Translations under genes and position numbers: made by a program | Shown: piece by piece, positions 1-8,880 of the stretch | How positions within the stretch are numbered: position 1 is the stretch's first letter | Layout: each line of letters opens with the position of its first letter | Source of the DNA: Geoalkalibacter_A sp034189505 | Lineage (GTDB): Bacteria > Desulfobacterota > Desulfuromonadia > Desulfuromonadales > Geoalkalibacteraceae | Assembly (NCBI GenBank): GCA_034189505.1 | Contig: JAXHUR010000008.1 | Location: 1 to 56,325, forward strand | Direction: 5' to 3' | DNA length: 56,325 bases | Notes under the pieces: generated by a model | What the model saw: the letters and a program-made list of their open reading frames with translations, nothing else | Told to the model about the DNA's origin: nothing | Database searches by the model: none

Positions 1-54
1 TTGAGCCGGCAGCTTGGTGAGCGCTACCAGGGCAGTGAAAGTTCGAATTCCTGA
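1..54 (+). CDS. C-terminal end of an upstream gene (partial, unknown)
   Basis: An open frame runs from the window edge to a TGA stop and encodes about 17 residues ending in GSESSNS. The next gene starts 95 bases later with its own ribosome binding site. Too little remains to recognise a family. It could be the end of a gene co-transcribed with the nuclease pair downstream, or a chance frame. Confidence 0.25.
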   Translation: MSRQLGERYQGSESSNS

Positions 55-149
55 ATAGAGTTTGTGCCTTGCGCCCGCAAAGGAATTGAATTGATTGCAT
101 GCGACGCAGATTGTCGCTGAAATATGCAGAGTGAAAAGCAGGAGGGGTC

Positions 150-950
150 ATGTCTGTCTGTCATTTTATCCTTGCCGAAGATCGCGCCCAGAGCCGCTAT
201 CTTAAACGGCGCCTGGCTGAAAAAGGCGCCTGGCTCAATGTCGTGGTGGGCACCTGGGTCGAGTTTCTAACCACCCTTGAGAACCTTTTTCTGGTAGAAG
301 CTCCGACCTCTGACTGGTCGGCGGCCCTCGCGGTGCTTGAGCAATGTCTTGGCCCCTCGGGCAGCACCGAGGAGCACCGAAGCCGCGCCCGCGAACTGAT
401 TCAGGAACTGCAGGCGGCGGTCAATGCCGGCGAAGCCTTGCCCTGGGACGATCTGCCGATCCACGGCCTGACCGATACCCTGGTGGCGCTTCCCGGGGGC
501 AGAATCTATGTCGTCGACTTCAAGAAATCCAAAAGCGACAAGCGGCGCGAGCGCATGACCAAGGGCTATGACAGTCAGGCCACTCTTTACCGAATTATGC
601 TGCAGACCGGCGAGGCCCACAAAACCGAGGATGACCTTGCCCGTGCGTTTGAGCAGGGCGCACAGATCGGCGTTCTTTATTACCTGATGAACGACCAGGT
701 CGTGCTCGCCGATACCGCCGGGTGGCTGCCGCAGGATCTGGCCGGGGCGGATGAGCTCGGCGACGGAATCTCCACCAAGGCCATGACTTTGATTCGCGAG
801 CGACTTGCGCAGATCAGGCGCGGCGAGGTGCGGCTCAATCACGAAGATGATGAGCGCTGGTATGACAAGGAAGCCGGCATGGCGATCTACGCCCTCGACA
901 ACAGCCCGCTGCTCAGGCTCTTTATGCACCGCGGGGAGGTGGCACGATGA
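150..950 (+). CDS. AddB-like RecB-family nuclease, apparently internally deleted
   Basis: 266 residues. Residues 5-48 resemble the beginning of a long AddB-type helicase-like protein. Residues 105-150 carry a RecB-family PD-(D/E)XK nuclease core: Asp109, the VVDFKKSK strand with Asp123 and Lys125, and a QxxxY helix motif (Gln143-Tyr147). AddB-type partners are normally near 1000 residues, so most of the middle is missing while the frame stays open; I infer a large in-frame deletion. The start is supported by GGAGGGG at 141-147. The stop overlaps the next start as ATGA, so the gene is translationally coupled to the AddA-like gene. The nuclease core may still fold. Alternatively this could be a naturally short single-domain nuclease. 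Confidence 0.7.
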   Translation: MSVCHFILAEDRAQSRYLKRRLAEKGAWLNVVVGTWVEFLTTLENLFLVEAPTSDWSAALAVLEQCLGPSGSTEEHRSRARELIQELQAAVNAGEALPWDDLPIHGLTDTLVALPGGRIYVVDFKKSKSDKRRERMTKGYDSQATLYRIMLQTGEAHKTEDDLARAFEQGAQIGVLYYLMNDQVVLADTAGWLPQDLAGADELGDGISTKAMTLIRERLAQIRRGEVRLNHEDDERWYDKEAGMAIYALDNSPLLRLFMHRGEVAR

Positions 951-3900
951 GTATCCCTCAGCTGACCATCATCCCCGCCGGCGCAGGCTCCGGCAAAACC
1001 TTCACGATCCAGAATACCCTGGCCGAATGGGTCAGAGATAAAGAGATCGATCCCGATAGAATCGTCGCGGTCACCTTCACCGAGGCCGCCGCCGCAGAGC
1101 TTCGTGGACGCATCCGCGAGCAGCTGGTCAAAGATGGCCGTCTCGAAGACGCCCTGCGTCTCGACCAGGCCTACATTTCCACCATTCACGGCTTCGGCCT
1201 GCGCCTGCTCACCGAGTTTGCCTTCGACGCAGGGATCTCCCCCGCGCCGCGTTTGCTCAACGAAGATGAAGAGGCGATTCTGATCCGCCAGGCGCTGGCC
1301 GAGACCGATCGTGCAGACGGGGTGATGGGCGACCTCGACGGATTCGGGTACCGTTATGATTTTACCTCCAGGAAGGGAGGCGAGGATCTCTTTCGCGATC
1401 GTGTCCTTGAGTTGATCAACAAGCTGCGCTCCATCGGCCGGCTCGAAGAAGATGCTGGGCTTCTGCCCCATGCCCTGCAGCATCTTAAATCCCTTTACGG
1501 GCCCACCGAGCTTGCGCAAAACCTCAACCGGACCCTGCACGATGCGGTGCTGGCGCTGCTTGCGCAATTTCCGGCCGAACTCTCCTCTCTCCATCCAGAC
1601 AACGGCACTTTTGTCCGTGCCTTGCGCGCCGATTTTCAAGCCCTCAAAAAAGCGCAGAAGAGTGAAATCCTCGAAACCGACTGGCAGCTGTGGAAGAAGC
1701 TGCGCAACCTGCGCGGCTCCAAGCGCGGCACCGATATGCCCGAGAACTACGACGAGCTGGTCAATGGGGTGATCAGCGCGGCCGATGAACTCCCCCAGCA
1801 CCCCGGACCTCTGGCCCATGCTGTCCGACATGTTCAGGCGCTGCTCGAGGCCAGTCAGGATTGCCTGGGGCGCTATGCCCAAAACAAGCGGGAGAAGGGG
1901 CTGGTTGACTACACCGACATGGTGGCCTTAAGCCATCGAATGCTCATTGGGCGACCGGAGATTCTGGAGACTTTCCGCCAGCGGGTGGACTGCCTGGTGA
2001 TCGATGAATTCCAGGACACCAACCCCCTGCAGTTCTCCCTTCTCTGGGCGCTGTGCGAAGCGGGCGTGCCGACCCTGGTGGTCGGCGATCTCAAGCAGGC
2101 GATCATGGGCTTTCAAAATGCCGATTCACGCCTGCTGGCGCAGCTCCAAAAGCTCTATCCCGAACACACCCAGCCTCTGACCGGCAACTGGCGCTCCACC
2201 GCCAAGCTCATGGACTGGTTCAACGCCGTGGGGCAGGGGCTGTTCAAAGAGCAGTACACGGCACTGACCCCCCGTGCGGATTATCCCAGCAGTCTCTCCA
2301 GCCTTGAAGCCGTTGTGTTTGGCGAAAACTGGCGGGCCAAGGAGGGGGAGCCTTCGCCGACCGAGGTGCGACCGCGCTGGACGGCTTCGCGCATCAAAAC
2401 CCTGCTCGACGATCCTCAACAATGTGTCTACGACCGCCACCAGAAAATCACCCGCAGACTTCGCGCAGGCGATATCGCCATTTTGTGCCCCACCAACAAA
2501 AAACTCTCTGAGTATGCCGATGCCCTGCGCGAGCTGGGCGTGCGCTCGCGCAGGGAGGCCGACGGCTGGTTTGAATCGCCGGTGGTGCGTCTGGCCTGCC
2601 ACGCCCTGGCCTATGTCGCCGATCCCTGCGACCAGCATGCCGCACTGGTTCTTGCCGTGACTGAGATGGGCGAGCAGACCCTGCAGTCGGCCCTATCCAC
2701 CCTGCTGGAGGGAGAGCTTCCAACCGGCAAGGTTTTTGAGGCGCTGCGCCCCCTCAAGGAGGCCCCCGCCGATCTCAGTGTCAGTGAACTTCTCAACCAG
2801 GTGATCGATGCCCTGGATCTCTATGGCGTAATCAGCACCTGGCCCGAGGCCGAACAGGCCCGCGCCAGCCTTTTGCGACTGCAGGGCGAAGCGCAGGAAT
2901 TCATGGCGGCCAACCGCGAGGCGCTGGCCAGTGGCGGCTATTACGGCTCAGGACCCAAAAGCTTTCTGGCTTGGTTGACCAATCGCGCCGAGAGCGAAAA
3001 CGGCCAGCCCGATCCACGCGTGGTCGATGAGCAGGCGGTGGTGCTGATGACCTGGCACAAATCCAAGGGCAAGGAATGGCCCGTGGTGGTCGTGGCCGGT
3101 AGTGACGCCAAGGTCAAATGCCCCCTGCCCAGCACCGACGTGAAGTATCGCGACTTCTCCGACCTTGGTGCGGTTCTCGAGCAGGCCCGCATTGAAATAT
3201 CCCCCGACTTTGCCGCACCCGAAACGGGCGACAAGTTTAAAGAGCCTCTATGGCAGCAGGCCTGGGAGAGTGCGCTGTGCCTGCTTTATGTGGTCATCAC
3301 CCGTGCCCGGGAGAAGGTCATCCTCGAGTGGCCCCAATATCTCGACAATGGCCGAGAGCGATCCACCGTCACGTTCTGGGAGGTCCTCACCCAAACCACC
3401 GGCATGATGCTTGACGCCAATCATCTCAAGATCGGCCCGCAGCAGTTTGACTGCCGGGTGATGGAGACGGACCGGGATCTACCTCCTGAATATGACACGG
3501 GGCGGGATCTCGAGGTAAGTCTTCCCACCACAGGCCGGCGCGCCATTGAGCCCGGTTTACGACCGATAGAGACCACGCCCGAGATCATCACGCCAAGCAG
3601 CCTGCACGCAGAAGAGGTCGCAGGAGCCTCCGCAGCTGTAACCACCACGCGTTACGGCACACCGCTGGAGATGGAACTTGATCTCGAAGCCCTGCAAAAG
3701 GGAACGCTGCTGCATCGCTGTTTCGAGTTGTTCGACGGCAAGAGAGATGTTGAGATCATTCGTAGTGCCTTGGGAGACCTGGTTTCCGGGGAAGACTTTA
3801 AGCGGGTTGCTCAGGCGGCCGGCAATTTTTATCACTGGCTTGATCAAACCTATGCGCCCCTTGCTCTGGAAAGAGAAGTGCCGATCCTGTTTCTTGACGA

Positions 3901-4177
3901 GAAGGGCAGCGTCGTCAACGGTTTCATTGACCTGCTGGTTGAGACAGAGCAAGGCTTCTGGATCATCGACCACAAATCGGACCGTGTCGAAGATCCCGAA
4001 GAGAAATTCAACGACTACCTGCCCCAGCTTCGCTGTTACGCAAAAGCCGTTGCGAAGGCCCGACCGGATAAGCCGGTGCTTGGGGTTGCGATCAACTGGA
4101 TTGTGCGGGGTGAGGTGATGAACCACTTTCGGGGCAACGCGCTCACAGGCAAACGCTCCAAGACAAAGGCGGGGTAG
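947..4177 (+). CDS. AddA-like UvrD/RecB-family helicase-nuclease
   Basis: 1076 residues with superfamily 1A helicase motifs in order: Walker A AGAGSGKT at residues 11-18, motif Ia VTFTEAAAAEL, IHGFGLRLL, Walker B VIDEFQDTNP near residue 350, GDLKQAIMGFQ, and motif V/VI TWHKSKGKEWP and LLYVVITRARE. The C-terminus (about residues 985-1040) is a second RecB-type nuclease: GFIDLLV, IIDHKSD and a QLRCY QxxxY motif. The family processes double-strand DNA ends in recombination repair and degrades foreign DNA. The start overlaps the upstream nuclease gene by four bases (ATGA), giving a two-gene AddB-AddA operon. Full length and apparently intact. Its presence next to a restriction system suggests a defence role, which is inference. 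Confidence 0.85.
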   Translation: MSIPQLTIIPAGAGSGKTFTIQNTLAEWVRDKEIDPDRIVAVTFTEAAAAELRGRIREQLVKDGRLEDALRLDQAYISTIHGFGLRLLTEFAFDAGISPAPRLLNEDEEAILIRQALAETDRADGVMGDLDGFGYRYDFTSRKGGEDLFRDRVLELINKLRSIGRLEEDAGLLPHALQHLKSLYGPTELAQNLNRTLHDAVLALLAQFPAELSSLHPDNGTFVRALRADFQALKKAQKSEILETDWQLWKKLRNLRGSKRGTDMPENYDELVNGVISAADELPQHPGPLAHAVRHVQALLEASQDCLGRYAQNKREKGLVDYTDMVALSHRMLIGRPEILETFRQRVDCLVIDEFQDTNPLQFSLLWALCEAGVPTLVVGDLKQAIMGFQNADSRLLAQLQKLYPEHTQPLTGNWRSTAKLMDWFNAVGQGLFKEQYTALTPRADYPSSLSSLEAVVFGENWRAKEGEPSPTEVRPRWTASRIKTLLDDPQQCVYDRHQKITRRLRAGDIAILCPTNKKLSEYADALRELGVRSRREADGWFESPVVRLACHALAYVADPCDQHAALVLAVTEMGEQTLQSALSTLLEGELPTGKVFEALRPLKEAPADLSVSELLNQVIDALDLYGVISTWPEAEQARASLLRLQGEAQEFMAANREALASGGYYGSGPKSFLAWLTNRAESENGQPDPRVVDEQAVVLMTWHKSKGKEWPVVVVAGSDAKVKCPLPSTDVKYRDFSDLGAVLEQARIEISPDFAAPETGDKFKEPLWQQAWESALCLLYVVITRAREKVILEWPQYLDNGRERSTVTFWEVLTQTTGMMLDANHLKIGPQQFDCRVMETDRDLPPEYDTGRDLEVSLPTTGRRAIEPGLRPIETTPEIITPSSLHAEEVAGASAAVTTTRYGTPLEMELDLEALQKGTLLHRCFELFDGKRDVEIIRSALGDLVSGEDFKRVAQAAGNFYHWLDQTYAPLALEREVPILFLDEKGSVVNGFIDLLVETEQGFWIIDHKSDRVEDPEEKFNDYLPQLRCYAKAVAKARPDKPVLGVAINWIVRGEVMNHFRGNALTGKRSKTKAG

Positions 4178-4196
4178 GGGGCGCACGGCCGGGAGA

Positions 4197-4545
4197 TCAC
4201 ATGACCATCAGGGTGATGTCACCTGTTTCACCTTCCTTCAACGCCGTATAGAAGCATAAGGGCCCTTCCGGAATGAGGTTCAGAAACTCAAACAACACAT
4301 TTTCGATCTTTTCCGGCATCTTCGAAAAGCTGGTATCCAAGAAGGCAAACAATGATCGCAGAGATGAAATCATCCGCCCTGCCGTCTTCCTGTGCCAGCC
4401 AGAACTTTTCGGGAACAGAATGGCGCCTGGCTAGAAGGTAGTCGCCTTTCGATAACTCTTTGAGGGTGCGCAGTTTCTGCTCTTTAGGGTCCGTGAGATA
4501 ATAAGCGCCCCGCCAGTGAGTAAAACCGATCAGATTTTCGCTTAC
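4197..4545 (-). pseudogene. Frameshifted relic of an unidentified gene
   Basis: On the minus strand a frame without a start codon reads from 4545 through ENLIGFTHWRGAYYLTDPKE and onward to about 4370. There the plausible protein sequence moves to another frame that continues through LDTSFSKMPEKIENVLFEFL and ends in a TGA at 4197-4199. The two halves have normal-looking composition and join at one point, as expected for a single-base frameshift. I do not recognise the family. It lies between the AddAB-like pair and the restriction operon, in opposite orientation. Confidence 0.4.
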
Positions 4546-4640
4546 TTAGCTGAAAGACAATCTCTCATTGACTAAATATTGAAATAAATTTAAGTTTATT
4601 GTGTGAAATTTTTTTGCCTGGCTCAGGCACGGAGGGGAAA

Positions 4641-4682
4641 ATGCCCAGATACATCAAGCTAGGTTTTTGCTTATTTGAATAA
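4641..4682 (+). CDS. Putative 13-residue leader peptide of hsdR
   Basis: A GGAGGGG ribosome binding site at 4631-4637 precedes an ATG by a few bases. The frame reads MPRYIKLGFCLFE and stops at TAA 4680-4682. The stop codon overlaps the first bases of the intrinsic terminator stem at 4681, and hsdR begins 63 bases downstream. This arrangement (strong site, tiny frame, stop at a terminator) is that of a translation-controlled attenuator. No experimental support; the peptide has no run of one amino acid. An upstream small hairpin TGCCTG-gct-CAGGCA lies at 4615-4629. Confidence 0.4.
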   Translation: MPRYIKLGFCLFE

Positions 4683-4721
4683 GCCGTCCGGCACTGGGAA
4701 CCCAGTGCTAGCGGCTTTTTT
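4681..4721 (+). terminator. Intrinsic terminator / attenuator upstream of hsdR
   Basis: The outer stem AAGCCG/CGGCTT and the inner perfect stem GCACTGGG-aa-CCCAGTGC are followed by a run of six T. It ends only 24 bases before the hsdR ATG and no promoter is visible between, so transcripts must read through it to express hsdR. Confidence 0.65.
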
Positions 4722-4745
4722 GCGTTTTTTAGAGGGCAGAGCAGG

Positions 4746-7106
4746 ATGTCAAAGAAAGATTTTTCCGAACGCGACATCTGCACCAAATATATTACTCCGG
4801 CCATTCAGGCCGCCGGCTGGGATATCCACGCCCAGGTGCGCGAAGAGGTGACCTTTACGAAGGGTCGCATCATCGTCAAGGGCAAACTGCACACCCGCGG
4901 CAAGGCCAAGCGGGCCGATTACATCCTTTACCACAAGCCCAATTTTCCTGTCGCTGTTATCGAAGCCAAGGACAACAGTCATTCTGTCGGCGATGGCATG
5001 CAGCAGGCTCTGGACTACGCCGATATCCTCGATGTTCCCTTTGCCTTCTCATCCAACGGAGACGGCTTCCTGTTTCATGACCGCACCGGGATGGCTAAAC
5101 CCGTAGAAAAAGAGATCGACCTCGGGGCATTTCCCTCACCGGATGATCTCTGGCTGCGTTACAAGGCCTGGAAGGGGATAGGTGGCGAAACCGAAAAGAT
5201 CGTCGATCAGCCCTATTTCAGCGATGGCAGCGGCAAGGAGCCGCGCTATTACCAGCGGGTGGCCATCAACCGGGCGGTCGAGGCCATCGCCCGGGGGCAG
5301 GATCGCGTCCTGCTGGTCATGGCCACCGGCACCGGCAAGACCTACACTGCCTTCCAGATCATCTGGCGGTTGTGGAAATCTCGCTTGAAAAAACGCATTC
5401 TCTTTCTTGCCGACCGCAATATCCTGGTCGACCAGACCAAGACCAACGACTTCAAGCCCTTCGGCCAGGCTATGACCAAGATCGAAAAGCGCCAGGTCAA
5501 CAAGGCCTACGAGATTTATCTTTCGCTCTATCAGGCGGTCACCGGCAATAAGGAAGAGAAGAATATCTACAAGCAGTTCTCCCGCGATTTCTTCGACCTG
5601 GTGGTCATCGACGAATGTCATCGCGGCAGCGCTGCGGAAAACTCGGCCTGGCGCGAAATTCTCGATTACTTTTCCAGCGCCACCCACATCGGACTGACCG
5701 CCACGCCGAAAGAAACCAGAGACGTTTCCAACATCCACTATTTCGGCGAGCCGATCTACACCTATTCCCTCAAACAGGGTATCGAAGACGGCTTTCTCGC
5801 CCCTTACAAAGTCGTGCGTATCGACCTCGACAAAGATCTCACCGGTTGGCGCCCCGAGCAGGGTAAGGTCGACAAGAGCGGCGCGCTCATCGAAGACCGC
5901 ATCTACAACCAGAAGGACTTCGACCGCAATCTCGTCCTGGAGAAACGCACCGATCTTATCGCCCGCAAGGTATCCGAATTTCTCAAGGGGACCGATCGCT
6001 ACGCCAAGACCATCGTTTTCTGCGAAGACATCGACCATGCCGAACGCATGCGCCAGGCCTTGGTCAACCATAACGCCGATTTGACCGCCGAAAACAGCCG
6101 CTACGTCATGAAGATCACCGGGGATGACAATACCGGCAAGATGGAACTGGACAACTTCATCGACCCTGAAAGCCGTTACCCGGTCATTGCCACGACCTCA
6201 CGGTTGATGAACACCGGCGTCGATGCCCAGACCTGCAAGCTCATCGTGCTCGACCAGACGATTCAGTCGATGACCATCTTCAAGCAGATTATCGGCCGCG
6301 GCACCCGCATCAATGAGGATTACGGCAAATTCTATTTCACTATCATGGATTTCAAAAAGGCCACCGAGCTTTTTGCAGATCCGGCTTTTGATGGTGAGCC
6401 GGTACAGATCTACGAACCCGGTCCTGATGAATCACCTGTGCCGCCGGAAGAGCCCGATAATGCGGATGAGGATGAAAAATCCGAGCCTGAACCTCCCTCG
6501 CCCGATCCACCTGGGGAAGGGGAGCCCCCTGGTGAGCCACGGCGCAAGTATGTCGTCGACGACGTCGAGGTCTTCGTGGCCGCTGAGCGCGTGCAGTATT
6601 ACGGCAAGGACGGCAGGCTGATCACCGAGTCCCTGAAGGACTTCACCAAGAAAACCGTCTGCAAAGAATTCGCCTCGCTGGACGATTTTCTGCGCAAGTG
6701 GAACAGCGCCGAGAAAAAACAGGCGGTCATAGCCGAACTCGAAGAGCAGGGCGTACTGCTCGAAGCTTTGGCAGATGAAGTCGGCAAGGACTTCGGTCCC
6801 TTCGACCTGATCTGCCATGTGGCTTTCGACCAGCCCCCGTTAACCCGCCGCGAGCGAGCGGAGAAGGTCCGCAAGCAAAACTACTTCACCAGATACGGCG
6901 ACCAGGCGCGAGAGGTTTTGAACGCTCTCTTGGATAAATATGCCGATGAGGGCATCGAGAATATCGAGGACGTCAAGATCCTCAGAATTCAGCCCTTCGA
7001 CAAATTCGGGACCCCCATCGAAATCGTCAAGTCTTTCGGTGGGCGCCGGGAGTTCGATCAGGCCATCCGCGACCTTGAGCGGCACCTTTATGATTCGGTC
7101 TCTTGA
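4746..7106 (+). CDS. hsdR: Type I restriction enzyme R subunit
   Basis: 786 residues. The N-terminal nuclease has Asp58 and the E-x-K pair Glu73/Lys75 (VIEAKD). The motor has Walker A ATGTGKT at residues 193-199, DEAH-like IDECH near 288, GLTATP, and QIIGRGTRI near 515. A Pro/Glu/Asp-rich linker near residues 560-600 precedes the C-terminal domain that docks on the methylase. R subunits translocate DNA with ATP and cut unmethylated DNA away from the recognition site. Length and motif order fit the EcoEI/EcoR124-like group. The gene is followed by hsdM. With hsdS disrupted, this protein probably cannot be targeted unless an S subunit is supplied elsewhere. Confidence 0.95.
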   Translation: MSKKDFSERDICTKYITPAIQAAGWDIHAQVREEVTFTKGRIIVKGKLHTRGKAKRADYILYHKPNFPVAVIEAKDNSHSVGDGMQQALDYADILDVPFAFSSNGDGFLFHDRTGMAKPVEKEIDLGAFPSPDDLWLRYKAWKGIGGETEKIVDQPYFSDGSGKEPRYYQRVAINRAVEAIARGQDRVLLVMATGTGKTYTAFQIIWRLWKSRLKKRILFLADRNILVDQTKTNDFKPFGQAMTKIEKRQVNKAYEIYLSLYQAVTGNKEEKNIYKQFSRDFFDLVVIDECHRGSAAENSAWREILDYFSSATHIGLTATPKETRDVSNIHYFGEPIYTYSLKQGIEDGFLAPYKVVRIDLDKDLTGWRPEQGKVDKSGALIEDRIYNQKDFDRNLVLEKRTDLIARKVSEFLKGTDRYAKTIVFCEDIDHAERMRQALVNHNADLTAENSRYVMKITGDDNTGKMELDNFIDPESRYPVIATTSRLMNTGVDAQTCKLIVLDQTIQSMTIFKQIIGRGTRINEDYGKFYFTIMDFKKATELFADPAFDGEPVQIYEPGPDESPVPPEEPDNADEDEKSEPEPPSPDPPGEGEPPGEPRRKYVVDDVEVFVAAERVQYYGKDGRLITESLKDFTKKTVCKEFASLDDFLRKWNSAEKKQAVIAELEEQGVLLEALADEVGKDFGPFDLICHVAFDQPPLTRRERAEKVRKQNYFTRYGDQAREVLNALLDKYADEGIENIEDVKILRIQPFDKFGTPIEIVKSFGGRREFDQAIRDLERHLYDSVS

Positions 7107-7342
7107 GCCATGAGTTTATATCCGAAGACGAGGGCGATGTATCCCTGCCGCTGCAAGAGGAGGGTGCGCCTTCCGTCCTCGATGAAATCCGCCAGGGCGA
7201 TGTTGTGATCTTTGAGCGGGTTGGTCCGCGGGCAGTCAATATCTGCGGTTTTATTCCGCAGAGGGCCACCGCGGATATACCGGCCCCAAATTCCGCATCG
7301 GCAGAGGTGCGGAGCCTGGAACCATCAATCTTTCCCTGTTGA
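7103..7342 (+). CDS. Small ORF with weak cold-shock-domain resemblance
   Basis: 79 residues from a TTG overlapping the hsdR stop. EFISEDEGDV, then SVLDEIRQGDVVIFE and GPRAVNICGF recall the order of a cold-shock domain (FITPDDG..., LDEGQ.V.F, GP.A.NV), but the RNA-binding aromatic residues are poor. No convincing ribosome binding site is seen and the last part looks random. It may be a decayed gene or a chance frame filling the 289-base gap between hsdR and hsdM. Confidence 0.3.
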   Translation: MSHEFISEDEGDVSLPLQEEGAPSVLDEIRQGDVVIFERVGPRAVNICGFIPQRATADIPAPNSASAEVRSLEPSIFPC

Positions 7343-7395
7343 CCTGAATATCCGGTTACGCAAATTCATTTATTCGCAAGGAGTGCAGTTCATCC

Positions 7396-8880
7396 ATGTC
7401 CGTATCCACAACAATTAAAACCATCCAGGACATTATGCGCAAGGATGCCGGGGTTGACGGCGATGCGCAACGTATCGGGCAGCTTGTCTGGATGTTCTTT
7501 CTGAAGATTTTCGATGATCAGGAGCAGGAGATCGAACTGCTCACGGATGATTACACCTCGCCGATCCCTGAGCAGCTGCGCTGGCGCAACTGGGCCGCCG
7601 ATGCCGAAGGGATCACTGGCGAGGAGCTGCTCGACTTCATCAACAACGACCTGTTCAAGACCCTCAAGGAGCTGGAGCTCAGCGCCGGCACCAACGGGCG
7701 CGGCCTGGTGGTGCGCTCGGTTTTCGAGGACGCCTACAACTACATGAAGAGCGGCACCCTCATCCGGCAGGTGGTCAACAAGATCAACGAGATCGATTTC
7801 AACCGCTCCTCTGACCGCCACACCTTTGGCGACATCTACGAGCAGATTCTCAAAAACCTGCAGAGCGCGGGCAACGCCGGGGAGTTCTATACCCCGCGTG
7901 CCGTTACCCAGTTCATGGTCGACATGGTCGATCCGAAGCTCGGTGAGAAGATCCTCGATCCGGCATGCGGCACAGGGGGGTTCCTTTCCTGTGCCATCGA
8001 GCATGTACGCGGCAACTACGTGAAGGCTACCGAGGACGAGCAGCTTCTACAGAAGTCGATCTCCGGCGTCGAGAAAAAGGCGCTGCCGCACCTGCTCTGT
8101 ACCACCAACATGCTGCTGCACGGCATCGAGGTGCCATCCAATATCCGTCACGATAACACCCTGGCGCGACCACTGCGCGATTACGGTCCCAAGGATCGGG
8201 TCGACGTGGTGGTCACCAACCCGCCCTTCGGGGGTACCGAAGAGGACGGCATCGAAGCCAACTTCCCCGCCGCTTTTCGCACCCGCGAGACAGCCGACCT
8301 GTTCCTGGTGCTGATCATGCATCTGCTCAAGCCGGGCGGCCGTGCTGCCATTGTTCTGCCCGACGGCACGCTGTTCGGCGAAGGCGTCAAGACCCGCATC
8401 AAGGAGAAGCTGCTCGAGGAGTGCAACCTGCACACGGTAGTGCGCCTGCCCAACGGCGTCTTTAACCCCTATACCGGCATCAAGACCAACCTGCTGTTCT
8501 TCACCAAGGGGGAGCCGACTAAGGAAGTTTGGTATTACGAGCACCCCTATCCCGAAGGGTACAAGAGCTACTCCAAGACCAAGCCGATGCGCATCGAGGA
8601 GTTCGCGCCCGAGAAGTCCTGGTGGGGAGACAAAAAACGAGAGGGGCGCGAGGAAAACGAACGAGCATGGAAGGTTTCAGTCGAGCAGATCAAAGCGGGC
8701 GGCTATAACCTCGACATCAAAAACCCCAATACTGTTGAAGATGACCACGGCGATCCCGAGGAGCTGCTGGCCGAGTACAAGACGCTTCTTGCCAGTGTGG
8801 CCGATACGCGTGAGAAGCTAAAGCGGGAGCTGATGGAGGCCCTTGAGCGAGACCCCGTTCAGGAGCGGGATTCGGCATGA
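7396..8880 (+). CDS. hsdM: Type I restriction system DNA adenine methyltransferase M subunit
   Basis: 494 residues. An N-terminal HsdM helical region (about 1-125) precedes an N6-adenine methylase domain with the S-adenosylmethionine motif DPACGTGGF at residues 188-196 and the catalytic NPPF at 275-278. Two M subunits with one S subunit form the modification enzyme; adding R gives the restriction complex. AAGGAG at 7379-7384 supports the start. The stop overlaps the next start as ATGA. The gene is intact, but its S partner is broken, so methylation by this complex is probably lost. Confidence 0.95.
   Translation: MSVSTTIKTIQDIMRKDAGVDGDAQRIGQLVWMFFLKIFDDQEQEIELLTDDYTSPIPEQLRWRNWAADAEGITGEELLDFINNDLFKTLKELELSAGTNGRGLVVRSVFEDAYNYMKSGTLIRQVVNKINEIDFNRSSDRHTFGDIYEQILKNLQSAGNAGEFYTPRAVTQFMVDMVDPKLGEKILDPACGTGGFLSCAIEHVRGNYVKATEDEQLLQKSISGVEKKALPHLLCTTNMLLHGIEVPSNIRHDNTLARPLRDYGPKDRVDVVVTNPPFGGTEEDGIEANFPAAFRTRETADLFLVLIMHLLKPGGRAAIVLPDGTLFGEGVKTRIKEKLLEECNLHTVVRLPNGVFNPYTGIKTNLLFFTKGEPTKEVWYYEHPYPEGYKSYSKTKPMRIEEFAPEKSWWGDKKREGREENERAWKVSVEQIKAGGYNLDIKNPNTVEDDHGDPEELLAEYKTLLASVADTREKLKRELMEALERDPVQERDSA

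Noticed and set aside
4681..4721. Plain terminator for the upstream AddA-like gene
   Set aside because: It lies more than 500 bases after that gene, past an opposite-strand relic, and directly follows a translated-looking leader, so an attenuator of hsdR explains it better.
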